A stretch of DNA of 58,955 nt from Pelagibacteraceae bacterium AG-337-G06 (lineage in GTDB: Bacteria; Pseudomonadota; Alphaproteobacteria; Pelagibacterales; AG-422-B15). This document shows, piece by piece, positions 27,395 to 36,139 of the stretch. Under the pieces are notes generated by a model. That model ran no database searches. It was given only the letters and a program-made list of their open reading frames with translations, and was not told the DNA's origin. The stretch covers positions 1 to 58,955 of the forward strand of contig QBZX01000009.1 of the NCBI GenBank assembly GCA_003282175.1, read 5' to 3'. How positions within the stretch are numbered: position 1 is the first letter of the stretch; the number at the start of each line of letters is the position of its first letter. The position numbers and the translations under genes were made by a program.

Positions 27395-27820
27395 TCAGTG
27401 ACATGATTCATTATATTTTTTAAGCCTATAGTAATTATAGGGCAGCGGGGTGACAAACCCTGCTAAGAGCATGAAAGGAATAATAGTAATGGTTAATACG
27501 CCTCCTGCAAAAATAAGATCTGTTAAGTTCATCGAAATCTCCATTGCTACCATACTAATGAAGCTCATTTTAAAAGCGATATTCAAAGCTTCTGAAAAAG
27601 GAAAACTTCTCATTAAAATAAAAGTCTCTAACAAAATACTTGTTACAAGTCCGTTGAATATGGCAATTAGCATCACAAGATAAATTGACAAGGAATGATC
27701 TATCAATTGAAAGTAAAATATTGTACCAAAGTCTCCAATACTGCATCCAATAAGACACCACATAGTATTGTAGCTTGAAGTCTTCCATGTTGCTTTACAA
27801 GTCCAACTAATACTAAGCAT
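27395..27820 (-). CDS. DUF4396-like integral membrane protein
   Basis: Small membrane protein (141 aa from the chosen start) with about four hydrophobic segments. The conserved-looking blocks are TSSYNTMWCLIGCSIGDFG near the N-terminus and a C-terminal GFVTPLPYNYYRLKKYN, which recall DUF4396 proteins. An earlier ATG at 27856 would add 12 residues but would run 44 nt into the DUF1289 gene; the ATG at 27820 overlaps that gene by only 8 nt and begins just before the conserved part, so I prefer it. Function is unknown; the terminal ESCH and the conserved Cys pair could bind metal, which is speculation. Confidence 0.68.
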   Translation of the reverse strand: MLSISWTCKATWKTSSYNTMWCLIGCSIGDFGTIFYFQLIDHSLSIYLVMLIAIFNGLVTSILLETFILMRSFPFSEALNIAFKMSFISMVAMEISMNLTDLIFAGGVLTITIIPFMLLAGFVTPLPYNYYRLKKYNESCH

Positions 27821-28019
27821 CAAATTTTTTAAATTCCTCTCGTCTTTCATTAACATCTTTTAATGCTAAGGCTTTTTCTTCATCGGACATTCTTAGCCAA
27901 TTGGAGATTTCAAACTGCTCCCTGAAGCACCCAATACAGACTTTACCATCCATAAAAGCCACATTATACTTACATATTTTAACGCATGGGCTATCTACAC
28001 GTGCATTTTTTTTAATCAT
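27813..28019 (-). CDS. DUF1289 family cysteine-rich protein
   Basis: Short protein of 68 aa with four cysteines in the family arrangement SPCVKICKYN and CIGCFR, which suggests a small metal or Fe-S site, then the conserved WLRMSDEEK helix. The biochemical function of DUF1289 is not established. It starts 59 nt from the divergent rpoZ and overlaps the next membrane-protein gene, so it probably leads this minus-strand operon. Confidence 0.9.
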   Translation of the reverse strand: MIKKNARVDSPCVKICKYNVAFMDGKVCIGCFREQFEISNWLRMSDEEKALALKDVNERREEFKKFDA

Positions 28020-28078
28020 ATAAAGCTTGATTTATTTATATATTACAATAAAAAGCAACTTCAATTTCAAATAATTAT

Positions 28079-28774
28079 ATGGCACGCATCACCGTCGAGG
28101 ATTGTATTAAGTTTATTAATAACCAATATGATTTGGTTATTCTAGCTAAAGAAAGAGCAGTCCAATTGGGTAGAGGAGCTACTCCTGCTGTTGATCCTGA
28201 AAATGACAAAAAGCCTGTAATAGCTCTTAGGGAAATAAGTGAATCTAAAATTACAGCTGAAGAGTTAAAAGAAAGTATTGTATCTAAGTTGAGACAAATT
28301 CCTGACTATGAAGAAGAAGAGGAATTAGAGGAAGTGGATAATGATACATTTAGACAGATGTATCAAGGTGGTTTGTCAAAATCTGAAATGGAAAAATCTG
28401 CAACACGTAAATTTACTGCAAGATCCCCCAGAGTTGAAACGCGAGCTAAGCCAATCGAAGATACAGTAAGTGATGCGGAAGTTCCAACTAAAAGTTCAAC
28501 AGATATAAATGAAACTTCAGACCTTAATGAGAATCTGGATGCATTAGATACATCAGATATTGAAGTCCCAATTTCAGAAAGTATTCAAGTAGCTAAAGAG
28601 GAAATAACTGATCAAAATATAGATGATGCCATTGAGGAAAACTCGTCTACTGAAGAAAAAATTTTTGATTTGAGTGATCAGCCAGAAGATACTATTGAAA
28701 ATGAAGCTATGCATGTCGATGAGATGACCGAAGTTACATCTGACATTGAAGAAGACAATACACCTAAAGAATAA
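28079..28774 (+). CDS. rpoZ: RNA polymerase omega subunit with long acidic extension
   Basis: Omega assists assembly and stability of RNA polymerase. Residues 1 to about 70 match RpoZ well: MARITVEDCIKFINNQYDLV, then AKERAVQLGRGATPAVD and KKPVIALREIS. The usual alphaproteobacterial protein is about 90-135 aa, but this one continues to 231 aa with a low-complexity tail rich in Glu, Asp, Ser and Thr (residues ~95-231) and no recognisable domain. The frame is unbroken up to the stop 5 nt before the acyl-CoA dehydrogenase gene. The tail is likely disordered; its role is unknown. Confidence 0.92.
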   Translation: MARITVEDCIKFINNQYDLVILAKERAVQLGRGATPAVDPENDKKPVIALREISESKITAEELKESIVSKLRQIPDYEEEEELEEVDNDTFRQMYQGGLSKSEMEKSATRKFTARSPRVETRAKPIEDTVSDAEVPTKSSTDINETSDLNENLDALDTSDIEVPISESIQVAKEEITDQNIDDAIEENSSTEEKIFDLSDQPEDTIENEAMHVDEMTEVTSDIEEDNTPKE

Positions 28775-28779
28775 TTACC

Positions 28780-29910
28780 ATGAATTTTGACTTTTCAGAT
28801 GATCAAAAGCTTTTGCGCGATCAAGCAAGAAAGTTTTTACAAGATAAATGTGACCGTAAGTCTGTAAGGAGCATTCTAGAAGATCATAAGCAAAATTATG
28901 ATGTTGATCTTTGGTCTCAAATTTCAGAATTAGGTTGGACTGGAACTGCAATACCTGAAGAATACGGTGGACTTGGCTTAGGCATGCTAGAATTATGTGT
29001 AATAGCTGAAGAGCTAGGCAGAGCTCTTGCGCCTACACCATTTTCTTCCTCGATATATATCTTTGCTGAATTTTTAAAATCTTACGGTACGGATGAACAA
29101 AAGAAAAAATATTTACCACTCATTGCATCTGGTGAAAAAATTGGAACATTCGCTTTATCAGAAACTAATGGAAAACCAAAACCCAACAATATAAAGACAC
29201 AGCATAATTCTGGTAAATTAAATGGATCTAAAAATCCTGTTTCTGATGGAGAGTCAGCAGACTATATTATTGTTGCTGCAAATTCTGACAGTAATTCAAA
29301 TTACAATTCTCTCTCTCTTTTTATTGTTGATAAAAGTGACCCAGGTGTAAATGTTTCAAATTTAGACACCATCGATCCGACGAGACCTGCTTGCACATTA
29401 GATTTAGAAAATGTTGCATGTGAAAGACTTGGAGACGAAGGAAGTGGATGGGAGATGATTGATAATATTTTTAATAGAGCAGCTGTTTTATTTTCGTTCG
29501 AGCAAGTAGGTGGAGCACAAGTCTCACTAGATGAGGCAAAGAAGTATTCGCTTGAGCGATTCGCTTTTGGAAAGCAAATAGGTGCATTTCAAGCTTTAAA
29601 GCATAAGATGGCAGATATGTACGTCAAAATTGAATTAGCAAGATCCAATGCTTATTATGGTGCCTGGGCGTTAAGTACAGACTCAAATGAGCTACCAATT
29701 GCCGCTGCAGGCGCAAGGGTTAGTGCCTCTGAAGCATACAATTTCGCATCTCAGGAAAATATTCAAATTCATGGAGGTGTTGGTTTTACTTGGGAATATG
29801 ACTGTCACTTGTTTTATCGAAGATCTAAACTACTTTCTTTAAATATTGGCAGTATTCGTCAGTGGAAAGAAAATTTAATTTCAAATCTTGAAAAAAGGAA
29901 TATAGTTTAA
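28780..29910 (+). CDS. Acyl-CoA dehydrogenase, beta-type subunit of a pair
   Basis: Acyl-CoA dehydrogenase fold of 376 aa: N-terminal helical domain starting FDFSDDQKLLRDQARKFL, IPEEYGGLGLGMLE, FALSETNGK in the beta domain, and a C-terminal helical domain with RFAFGKQIGAFQALKHKMAD and IQIHGGVGFTWEYDCHLFYR. The terminal catalytic-base motif (YEGT or GGTNE...QRN) is missing: the chain ends in LLSLNIGSIRQWKENL. This is what the non-canonical subunits of heteromeric dehydrogenases in steroid and side-chain degradation look like. The next gene, 2 nt downstream, encodes the complementary subunit. Confidence 0.88.
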   Translation: MNFDFSDDQKLLRDQARKFLQDKCDRKSVRSILEDHKQNYDVDLWSQISELGWTGTAIPEEYGGLGLGMLELCVIAEELGRALAPTPFSSSIYIFAEFLKSYGTDEQKKKYLPLIASGEKIGTFALSETNGKPKPNNIKTQHNSGKLNGSKNPVSDGESADYIIVAANSDSNSNYNSLSLFIVDKSDPGVNVSNLDTIDPTRPACTLDLENVACERLGDEGSGWEMIDNIFNRAAVLFSFEQVGGAQVSLDEAKKYSLERFAFGKQIGAFQALKHKMADMYVKIELARSNAYYGAWALSTDSNELPIAAAGARVSASEAYNFASQENIQIHGGVGFTWEYDCHLFYRRSKLLSLNIGSIRQWKENLISNLEKRNIV

Positions 29911-29912
29911 AA

Positions 29913-31196
29913 ATGGATTTTAACGACACACCGCAAGAAGCTGAATTTAGAAAAAAAGTAAGATCTTTTCTAGAAGCTAATGCAGAAAAAAGATCTACTT
30001 TAGCCGCAAAGCCAAAAGGCGACTCAGGATCGTCTATTTCAAGCGCCGGAGCACCAGAAACTGTCAAAGGTGAAGATGCTGCTAAGTTAGCACTACAGAA
30101 TGCAAAAGAATGGCAAAGAAAAAAAGCTGATGCTGGATTTGCTGCTATTCTATGGCCAAAGGAATTTGGTGGTTACGGAGGATCACCTATAGAGCAGGTT
30201 ATATATGCTCAAGAAGAACACGACTACTTTGTTCACTCAGGATATTTTGAAATTGGAATTGGAATGCTTGGACCAACTATGATGGCTTGGGGCAAGGACG
30301 AGGATAAAAAAAGATTCCTTCCAAAAATGATTACAGGTGAGGAAATATGGTGTCAATTATTTTCTGAACCTTCAGCAGGATCAGATTTAGCTGGCATAAG
30401 AATGAAGGCTGAAAAAGACGGTGATGAATGGGTACTAAATGGTCAAAAGGTATGGACTTCAGGAGCTCATTTTGCTGATTATGGAATGATCGTTGCCCGA
30501 TCAGACCCTACTGCCCTAAAACATAAAGGGCTAACATATTTCTATGTTGATATGAAAACACCAGGAATTGAAGCTAAACCTATTAAACAGATTTCAGGTT
30601 CAGCCAATTTCAATGAGGTATTCTTTAATGACGTCCGCATACCTGATAGTCAAAGAATTGGTGCAGAAGGTGATGGGTGGAAAGTATCACTTACTACTTT
30701 AATGAATGAAAGATTAGCGGTAGGAGATCCTCCAGGCTTAGATTTTGACCAAATTTTTGAAGCTTCTAAAGAGATTGAAGTTGAAGATGGTCTTGCCGTA
30801 AAAAATAGTGAAGTAAGACAAAAAATGGCTGACTGGTACATTCAATCACGAGGATTGCAATATACAAAATACAGAAGCATGACTGCTTTATCAAAAGGTC
30901 AAACTCCTGGACCTGAGCTCTCAATAAGCAAGTTAGTCACAGCGTCAAAAATGCAGGATGTATCATCATATGCACTGGATTTGATGGACATGTCAGGTAT
31001 GGTTCACCAAGATAAAAATCCAATTCTTAAAAACTTATTCCAAAATGGTTATTTTTTCTCTGCTGCTATGAGAATTGCTGGTGGCACAGACGAAGTTTTA
31101 AGAAATATTATTGCAGAGAGAGTTTTAGGTTTGCCGCAAGATGAAAGGTCGGATAAAAAACTGCCTTTTAATGAATTGCCCTCAGGTAAAAACTAA
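29913..31196 (+). CDS. Acyl-CoA dehydrogenase, alpha-type subunit of a pair
   Basis: Acyl-CoA dehydrogenase fold of 427 aa. QLFSEPSAGSDLAGIRMKAE and LNGQKVWTSGAHFADYGMIV form the FAD/substrate region; AGGTDEVLRNIIAERVLGLP closes the protein, the ending typical of actinobacterial and alphaproteobacterial FadE-type alpha subunits, with Gly where MCAD-type enzymes carry the catalytic Glu. An insertion at residues ~25-60 rich in Lys, Gly and Ser (STLAAKPKGDSGSS) separates the first helices. It starts 2 nt after the preceding dehydrogenase and is presumed to form a heteromer with it. Substrate unknown. Confidence 0.9.
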   Translation: MDFNDTPQEAEFRKKVRSFLEANAEKRSTLAAKPKGDSGSSISSAGAPETVKGEDAAKLALQNAKEWQRKKADAGFAAILWPKEFGGYGGSPIEQVIYAQEEHDYFVHSGYFEIGIGMLGPTMMAWGKDEDKKRFLPKMITGEEIWCQLFSEPSAGSDLAGIRMKAEKDGDEWVLNGQKVWTSGAHFADYGMIVARSDPTALKHKGLTYFYVDMKTPGIEAKPIKQISGSANFNEVFFNDVRIPDSQRIGAEGDGWKVSLTTLMNERLAVGDPPGLDFDQIFEASKEIEVEDGLAVKNSEVRQKMADWYIQSRGLQYTKYRSMTALSKGQTPGPELSISKLVTASKMQDVSSYALDLMDMSGMVHQDKNPILKNLFQNGYFFSAAMRIAGGTDEVLRNIIAERVLGLPQDERSDKKLPFNELPSGKN

Positions 31197-31206
31197 TATC
31201 AGTTAA

Positions 31207-32058
31207 GTGTTCAGTACAATTTTTAGCAATGTTGCTTCAGGCGACTTGCTTTTTTCTATTTCCTTATTGATCGGTACAGGCATTTTTGCTGGTTTTATAG
31301 CAGGTCTTTTTGGCATTGGAGGAGGTGTTGTTGTGGTGCCTGCTCTTTACTATATTTTTACACTGGCTGAGGTAGATGAAAGTATAAGAATGCACTTAGC
31401 AGTTGGAACATCGCTTGCAAATATTGTTCCAATATCAATTATTTCTGCAGTAAGTCATGCCAGGAAAAATTCTGTAAATATTGAATTCTTAAAGTTTATA
31501 TTTTTTTCTATAGTCGTTGGTGTAACTTGTGGCTCTATTGCAGTGTCTTATCTTGAGGGAAGCACGCTTATTTTGATTTATTCAATAATATTATTATTTG
31601 TCGCAGCACAATTTTTTTTCTGGAAAGATAAATGGAGACTATCCTCTTCTTTTCCTAAAAATTTCACTGGACATGGATTCGGATCAGTGATTGGCTTTCT
31701 TTCAGTGATTATTGGAGTAGGCGGTGGCTCAATAAGTATCCCTATACTTAAACTATATAATTTTGAAATTCACAAAGCGATTGGAACAGCAGCTGGAATT
31801 GGGACCATAGTTGCCGTACCCGGGACAATAGGATTTATGATTGCTGGCTTACAAAACAATGTCGATTTACCACTATCCTTCGGCTACGTAAGCCTTGTAG
31901 GACTTATATTAATTACACCTATTACAATAATTGGTGCACCGATTGGAGTTAAGTTTGCTCACTATTTATCTAAAAGTAAATTAAATTTTCTTTTTGGAAT
32001 ATTTATCTTGTTTATGTCGATTAGGTTCTATTTGGAATGGCTATCATTAACGAATTAA
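31207..32058 (+). CDS. TauE/SafE family permease
   Basis: Membrane protein of 283 aa with about eight hydrophobic segments and the two internal glycine-rich repeats of the TauE/SafE (DUF81) family: GLFGIGGGVVVVPALYYIF near residue 35 and FLSVIIGVGGGSISIPIL near residue 160. The family exports or imports sulfur-containing organic anions such as sulfoacetate or taurine-derived products; substrate cannot be assigned here. The start is GTG, 10 nt after the acyl-CoA dehydrogenase stop. The 3' end overlaps the convergent phosphomannomutase by 12 nt. Confidence 0.9.
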   Translation: MFSTIFSNVASGDLLFSISLLIGTGIFAGFIAGLFGIGGGVVVVPALYYIFTLAEVDESIRMHLAVGTSLANIVPISIISAVSHARKNSVNIEFLKFIFFSIVVGVTCGSIAVSYLEGSTLILIYSIILLFVAAQFFFWKDKWRLSSSFPKNFTGHGFGSVIGFLSVIIGVGGGSISIPILKLYNFEIHKAIGTAAGIGTIVAVPGTIGFMIAGLQNNVDLPLSFGYVSLVGLILITPITIIGAPIGVKFAHYLSKSKLNFLFGIFILFMSIRFYLEWLSLTN

Positions 32059-33561
32059 TGTCTGATCATATTTGCCAACCTTACCTGTCTGATCAAGAAG
32101 TTTATTTATGTAATTAAAGATTAACTCAACTTCATCATGAGACTCATAGCTTTCAATAACAATAACCAATGATGGTTTATTAGAAGACGCTCTTACCAAT
32201 CCCCAGGAACCATTTGAAAGCTCAAAACGAATACCATTTATTGTTATTATCTTTTCAATTGTTTGACTTCCAACTTTTTCACTGTTTTCTTTTGTATTTG
32301 TGATTTTTTCTATCATTGAAGCTACAACTTGATACTTTTCACTATCTTCACAGAAAGGGGCCATCGTTGGTGACTGAAAAGTCTTTTTAATTTCTAATTT
32401 CTTATCTGATAGTTTTTTACCTATGCCATTACTTAAATATTGAAGCATTAAACATGCAGATTTTAATCCATCATCAAAACCTAGTCCCAATGGTTCATTA
32501 ATAAAAAAATGGCCACTTTTTTCGAAACCACATAGTGCACCAATTTCTTTTACTCTTCTTTTTATATGAGAATGTCCTGTTTTCCACATATCGATTAGAC
32601 AATTATTCTCCTTTAGAATGGAACTTTCAAAATAAAGTCCTGTAGATTTAACATCGATTACAAATTTTGATTCTGGATAATCGTTTGACAAAAACTCAGA
32701 TAGTAATAAGCCTATTTTATCGGAAAAAATTTCTTCCCCTTTATCATCAACTACGCCAAGCCTGTCACCATCTCCATCAAAAGCAAAACCAACATCAGCA
32801 CTATGCTTAATGACATTTTCTGATAAGTCCTTAAGCATTACTAAGTCTTCAGGGTTTGGATTATAGTGTGGAAATTCAAAATCTAAATCACAGTGCAATT
32901 CAATCACTTCACAGCCCAACAGACTTAGTAATTCCGGTGCGAACGCCCCAGTAGTTCCATTACCACATGCAACGACAACTTTTATTCCTTTTTTAATTTT
33001 TACATCTAAGGAGAGGTATTCAATGTATTTATCTTTCACCTCAGAAATAAATTGATACATGCCATTATTTTCTATTTTGGCGTTGTGATTTTTATCAACT
33101 ATCTCTTTTATTGATTTCATCTCTTCAGGCCCAAAGGTGAGTGATTTTTCTATGCCACATTTAATTCCAGTCCAGCCATTTTCATTATGACTAGCTGTTA
33201 TCATGGCTAAACTATCTGTATTTAAATGGTGTTGAGCAAAATAAACCATTGGTGACACTGAAAGTCCGATGTCCGTCACTTTTAAACCTGAGGATAACAA
33301 ACCTTTAACGACGTGATATTTTACCTCTTCGCTGTATGACCTATAATCATGACCAACAACAATTGAAGATCCGCTACCTTTTACATCAGATATATATTGG
33401 CCTAAACCATAACCAAAAACTTCAAGGCCTTTCTTATTTATTTGATCTGGATAGAGCCACCTGGCATCATATTCTCTAAATCCGTAGGGAGAAATATCTG
33501 CAGCTTCATGCTCTTCATTAAAGTCAAAACTGAGGCCAGATTGTAATTTAAATATTTCCAT
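32047..33561 (-). CDS. Phosphomannomutase/phosphoglucomutase
   Basis: Alpha-D-phosphohexomutase (504 aa) that interconverts hexose 1- and 6-phosphates for envelope polysaccharide and sugar-nucleotide synthesis. Domain marks in order: YGFREYDARWLYP at the N-terminus, ITASHNENGWTGIK with the phosphoserine, FAFDGDGDRLGVVD metal-binding loop, CGFEKSGHFFINE sugar-specificity loop (the ExSGH type of PMM/PGM enzymes) and SNGSWGLVRASSNKPSL phosphate-binding loop at the C-terminus. AlgC/ManB-type assignment is likely, but the preferred sugar is unresolved. It is divergent from the B12 riboswitch-controlled gene. Confidence 0.92.
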   Translation of the reverse strand: MEIFKLQSGLSFDFNEEHEAADISPYGFREYDARWLYPDQINKKGLEVFGYGLGQYISDVKGSGSSIVVGHDYRSYSEEVKYHVVKGLLSSGLKVTDIGLSVSPMVYFAQHHLNTDSLAMITASHNENGWTGIKCGIEKSLTFGPEEMKSIKEIVDKNHNAKIENNGMYQFISEVKDKYIEYLSLDVKIKKGIKVVVACGNGTTGAFAPELLSLLGCEVIELHCDLDFEFPHYNPNPEDLVMLKDLSENVIKHSADVGFAFDGDGDRLGVVDDKGEEIFSDKIGLLLSEFLSNDYPESKFVIDVKSTGLYFESSILKENNCLIDMWKTGHSHIKRRVKEIGALCGFEKSGHFFINEPLGLGFDDGLKSACLMLQYLSNGIGKKLSDKKLEIKKTFQSPTMAPFCEDSEKYQVVASMIEKITNTKENSEKVGSQTIEKIITINGIRFELSNGSWGLVRASSNKPSLVIVIESYESHDEVELIFNYINKLLDQTGKVGKYDQTLIR

Positions 33562-33604
33562 TTTAGGTGTTGCGTATTTTAAAAGAATATAACATATTAA
33601 TTCC

Positions 33605-33754
33605 GTTGGTTCACGTAAAGTGAATAACAGGGAATGAGGTTTAAATCCTTAGCTGTACCCGCAACTGTAACTCATGAGTTTGAATACAGATGCCACTGAT
33701 TTTATCGGGAAGGCGTATTCAAATATTGATGGAGAAGTCAGGAGACCTACCAAC
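33605..33754 (+). promoter_or_regulatory. Cobalamin (B12) riboswitch
   Basis: The leader carries the conserved parts of the cobalamin aptamer in the right order: GGGAATGAGGT-type 5' block at 33630-33640, AATCCTTAGCTGTACCCGCA (33645 on) with CAACTGT, the ATGCCACTG segment near 33690, CGGGAAGGCG at about 33706, and GTCAGGAGACCTACCA, the 3' B12-box, ending near 33752. Outer strands GTTGGT (33605-33610) and ACCAAC (33749-33754) pair perfectly as the closing helix. It lies 80 nt upstream of the BtuB-like gene. The known mode is repression when adenosylcobalamin binds, probably here by hiding the GGAGG ribosome site. Confidence 0.95.
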
Positions 33755-33834
33755 AAAACATAGTCATCCACACGTGATCGGGATAATCATTTGGGCACAA
33801 TTTGTTTGCGGTGACTTCAAACTGGAGGCAAAAC

Positions 33835-36117
33835 ATGACTAAAAAATTATTTTTATCTATAATCATACTTTTAACAATCAACTATAATGCGATTGCAGAC
33901 ATTCCCGAAATTCTTATTAAGCCAAATAACGAAGAATACACTAGACTTTCAACTGGTCTTGCAGGTTCAAACATAACTATAATTTCATCTGAAACTATAT
34001 TATCAAAACCAAATGATAACATACACCAAATCCTTGAAGATTTTTCGGGTATAGAAGTTAGAAAATATTATGATGGTGTAGAAAACGTAAAATCTGAAAT
34101 AGATATGAGAGGTTTTGGTGAAGCAGCAAAATCTAATTCACTAATTTTGCTTAATGGCAATCGTCTTAATAGTATAGATATGTCATTTGTTGATTTATCC
34201 AATATTCCTTTAGAATCAATCGAGAGAATTGAAATAATTAGAGGCGGTTCTGGATCAACGTTGTACGGCTCAGGTGCGGTTGGTGGAACTATAAATATAG
34301 TGACAAAAAATTCTGTTGATCAAGCATCAATTAAGTCTTCATATGGATCTTATAACGCATTATCCGGTGAATTATTTGTGAGCAGACCAATTAACGAGAA
34401 TGATTCAGTTCTTTTTTCATCTAAACTCGTTGAATCTGATACCTTCAGAAATTTAGCTGATTATTCAAATGAGTCCTTCTTGCTCAATTTTTCAAAAACT
34501 CAAGATAATGTCAAAATTAATCTTGATGTTTTATCATCTGATACGGAAACTGAACTTCCCGGGCCGAGAGTAATTGGAGGTGTTTATAATTATCATTTTT
34601 GCAATCTGTATAGTGATAGTAGAACTGCAAGAAATGCTGGAGGATATGATACATTCAGCCACCCATCTGGATTCGCAGAGGGATTAAAGGGTGATATTTG
34701 CAACACAAGTAAAAGAGGAAACTATGCGAATACAGAAAAAAACTCATACAATGGTAGCATTTTATACTCACCAAATGAATTGAATACGTTTAGTTTTAAT
34801 GTTGGATACAAAGATAAAATAGAAAAATCATTTTTTGCTGCAAATGCCAACACTGTGGATGTGCCAAACAATGGGGACCGATATAGTGTGACAGAAGTAG
34901 ATGGAAACATGATCAATCTAGGATACGAAACAAGCCAAGTCGAAGAAACTTATATAAATAATATTAAAATTGGATTTGATCATTATCATTCTTTTTATAA
35001 TTCGAATAGGCATCGTAAAGAAGATGAGCTTGTAGGACACTTTTATGATGCTGATATTAAATCTCAGGGATATTATTTTCAAAACACAACTTATGTTCCT
35101 AAATTATCAACATCTATTTCTTTTGGAGCAAGATCTGAAGATAATTATTTCAAAGGAAGGGATACAGTTAACCGTAATATAGATGGATTTGCCAGCAAAT
35201 ATTCTGCTCAAAACCATTCCATTTATAACAACAAGACATCAAATACGGTGTTTAATTTCGGAGTAGACAGGCGTATCGATAAAAACCTTACACTTTATGG
35301 AGGTTACTCGACTTCATTTAGGATACCAAATATTGATGAGAGGATTTTAACAATTAATTATCCGATGACTGCAGAAGACGGTGATTTTATACTAAAGGAC
35401 CAAGAGTCCAATGGTTATGAATTTGGTATACGATACCAAAATACTAGCACGAGTATCAATGTCAGTATTTTTGAAATGGATACAAAAAATGAAATTCAAT
35501 ACAATCAAGCTGTAAATGCCAATTTAGATCCAATAAAAAGAGAAGGTCTAAATTTAGACATCATGAATAATCTAGACAGTAAAACAAGTATAGAGGGATC
35601 AATAAGTTATGTGAATGCAGAATTTACGGCAGGTACGTTATCCTTAGGAACAGGTTATTCTGAGTTTGGATATCCTCAGGGAAATGACACCTATGGTTAC
35701 TTAAGCGAAACTGCAATTCAATATTTAGGCTCGAATAGTACTCCTAATCAAACATTTAGTTTAGCAGGAAAGAAGGTTCCTTTAGTAGCACCTCTGAAAG
35801 CAAAAGCTAGTATTACAAGAAAAATGTCAAATGGCTTCGACTTGAAAGTTGATCTGCACTATGTTGATGAACGATATGTTTCAAATGATCAAGAAAATAT
35901 TGAGCCAATGATACCGGATTATTACTTACTTGACTTGCAGCTGTCATCAGAAGATGGGCCGTATAACTTTGACTTTGGAATTAACAATTTATTGAACAAA
36001 GAATATTATGATTTTGCAATATCAAGTACTTTTCACGATGACGCTCACTACGGCACTCAAAGTGTATATCCTTTGCCAGAACGAAATCTATATGTTAATT
36101 TTGGATACAAATTTTAA
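33835..36117 (+). CDS. btuB: BtuB-like TonB-dependent outer-membrane receptor
   Basis: Outer-membrane importer, expected substrate cobalamin because of the riboswitch in front. The ATG at 33835 is preceded by a good GGAGG 6 nt upstream and begins a signal peptide ending NAIA; the upstream in-frame TTG at 33802 is not needed. The plug domain includes LSNIPLESIERIEIIRGGSG and YGSGAVGGTINIVTK, and a 22-strand type barrel follows to the terminal aromatic residue (NFGYKF). Two cysteines (FCNLY and DICNT) lie in a predicted extracellular loop and may form a disulfide. About 760 aa, longer than E. coli BtuB (about 614 aa). No btuCDF genes are nearby. Confidence 0.9.
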   Translation: MTKKLFLSIIILLTINYNAIADIPEILIKPNNEEYTRLSTGLAGSNITIISSETILSKPNDNIHQILEDFSGIEVRKYYDGVENVKSEIDMRGFGEAAKSNSLILLNGNRLNSIDMSFVDLSNIPLESIERIEIIRGGSGSTLYGSGAVGGTINIVTKNSVDQASIKSSYGSYNALSGELFVSRPINENDSVLFSSKLVESDTFRNLADYSNESFLLNFSKTQDNVKINLDVLSSDTETELPGPRVIGGVYNYHFCNLYSDSRTARNAGGYDTFSHPSGFAEGLKGDICNTSKRGNYANTEKNSYNGSILYSPNELNTFSFNVGYKDKIEKSFFAANANTVDVPNNGDRYSVTEVDGNMINLGYETSQVEETYINNIKIGFDHYHSFYNSNRHRKEDELVGHFYDADIKSQGYYFQNTTYVPKLSTSISFGARSEDNYFKGRDTVNRNIDGFASKYSAQNHSIYNNKTSNTVFNFGVDRRIDKNLTLYGGYSTSFRIPNIDERILTINYPMTAEDGDFILKDQESNGYEFGIRYQNTSTSINVSIFEMDTKNEIQYNQAVNANLDPIKREGLNLDIMNNLDSKTSIEGSISYVNAEFTAGTLSLGTGYSEFGYPQGNDTYGYLSETAIQYLGSNSTPNQTFSLAGKKVPLVAPLKAKASITRKMSNGFDLKVDLHYVDERYVSNDQENIEPMIPDYYLLDLQLSSEDGPYNFDFGINNLLNKEYYDFAISSTFHDDAHYGTQSVYPLPERNLYVNFGYKF

Positions 36118-36139
36118 ATAGTTTGTGATTAGATCTGGA

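Noticed and set aside
33802-33834. Upstream in-frame TTG start for the BtuB-like receptor
   Set aside because: It lies in the riboswitch leader, has no ribosome site and would put 11 residues before a clear signal peptide; the ATG at 33835 has a GGAGG in front.
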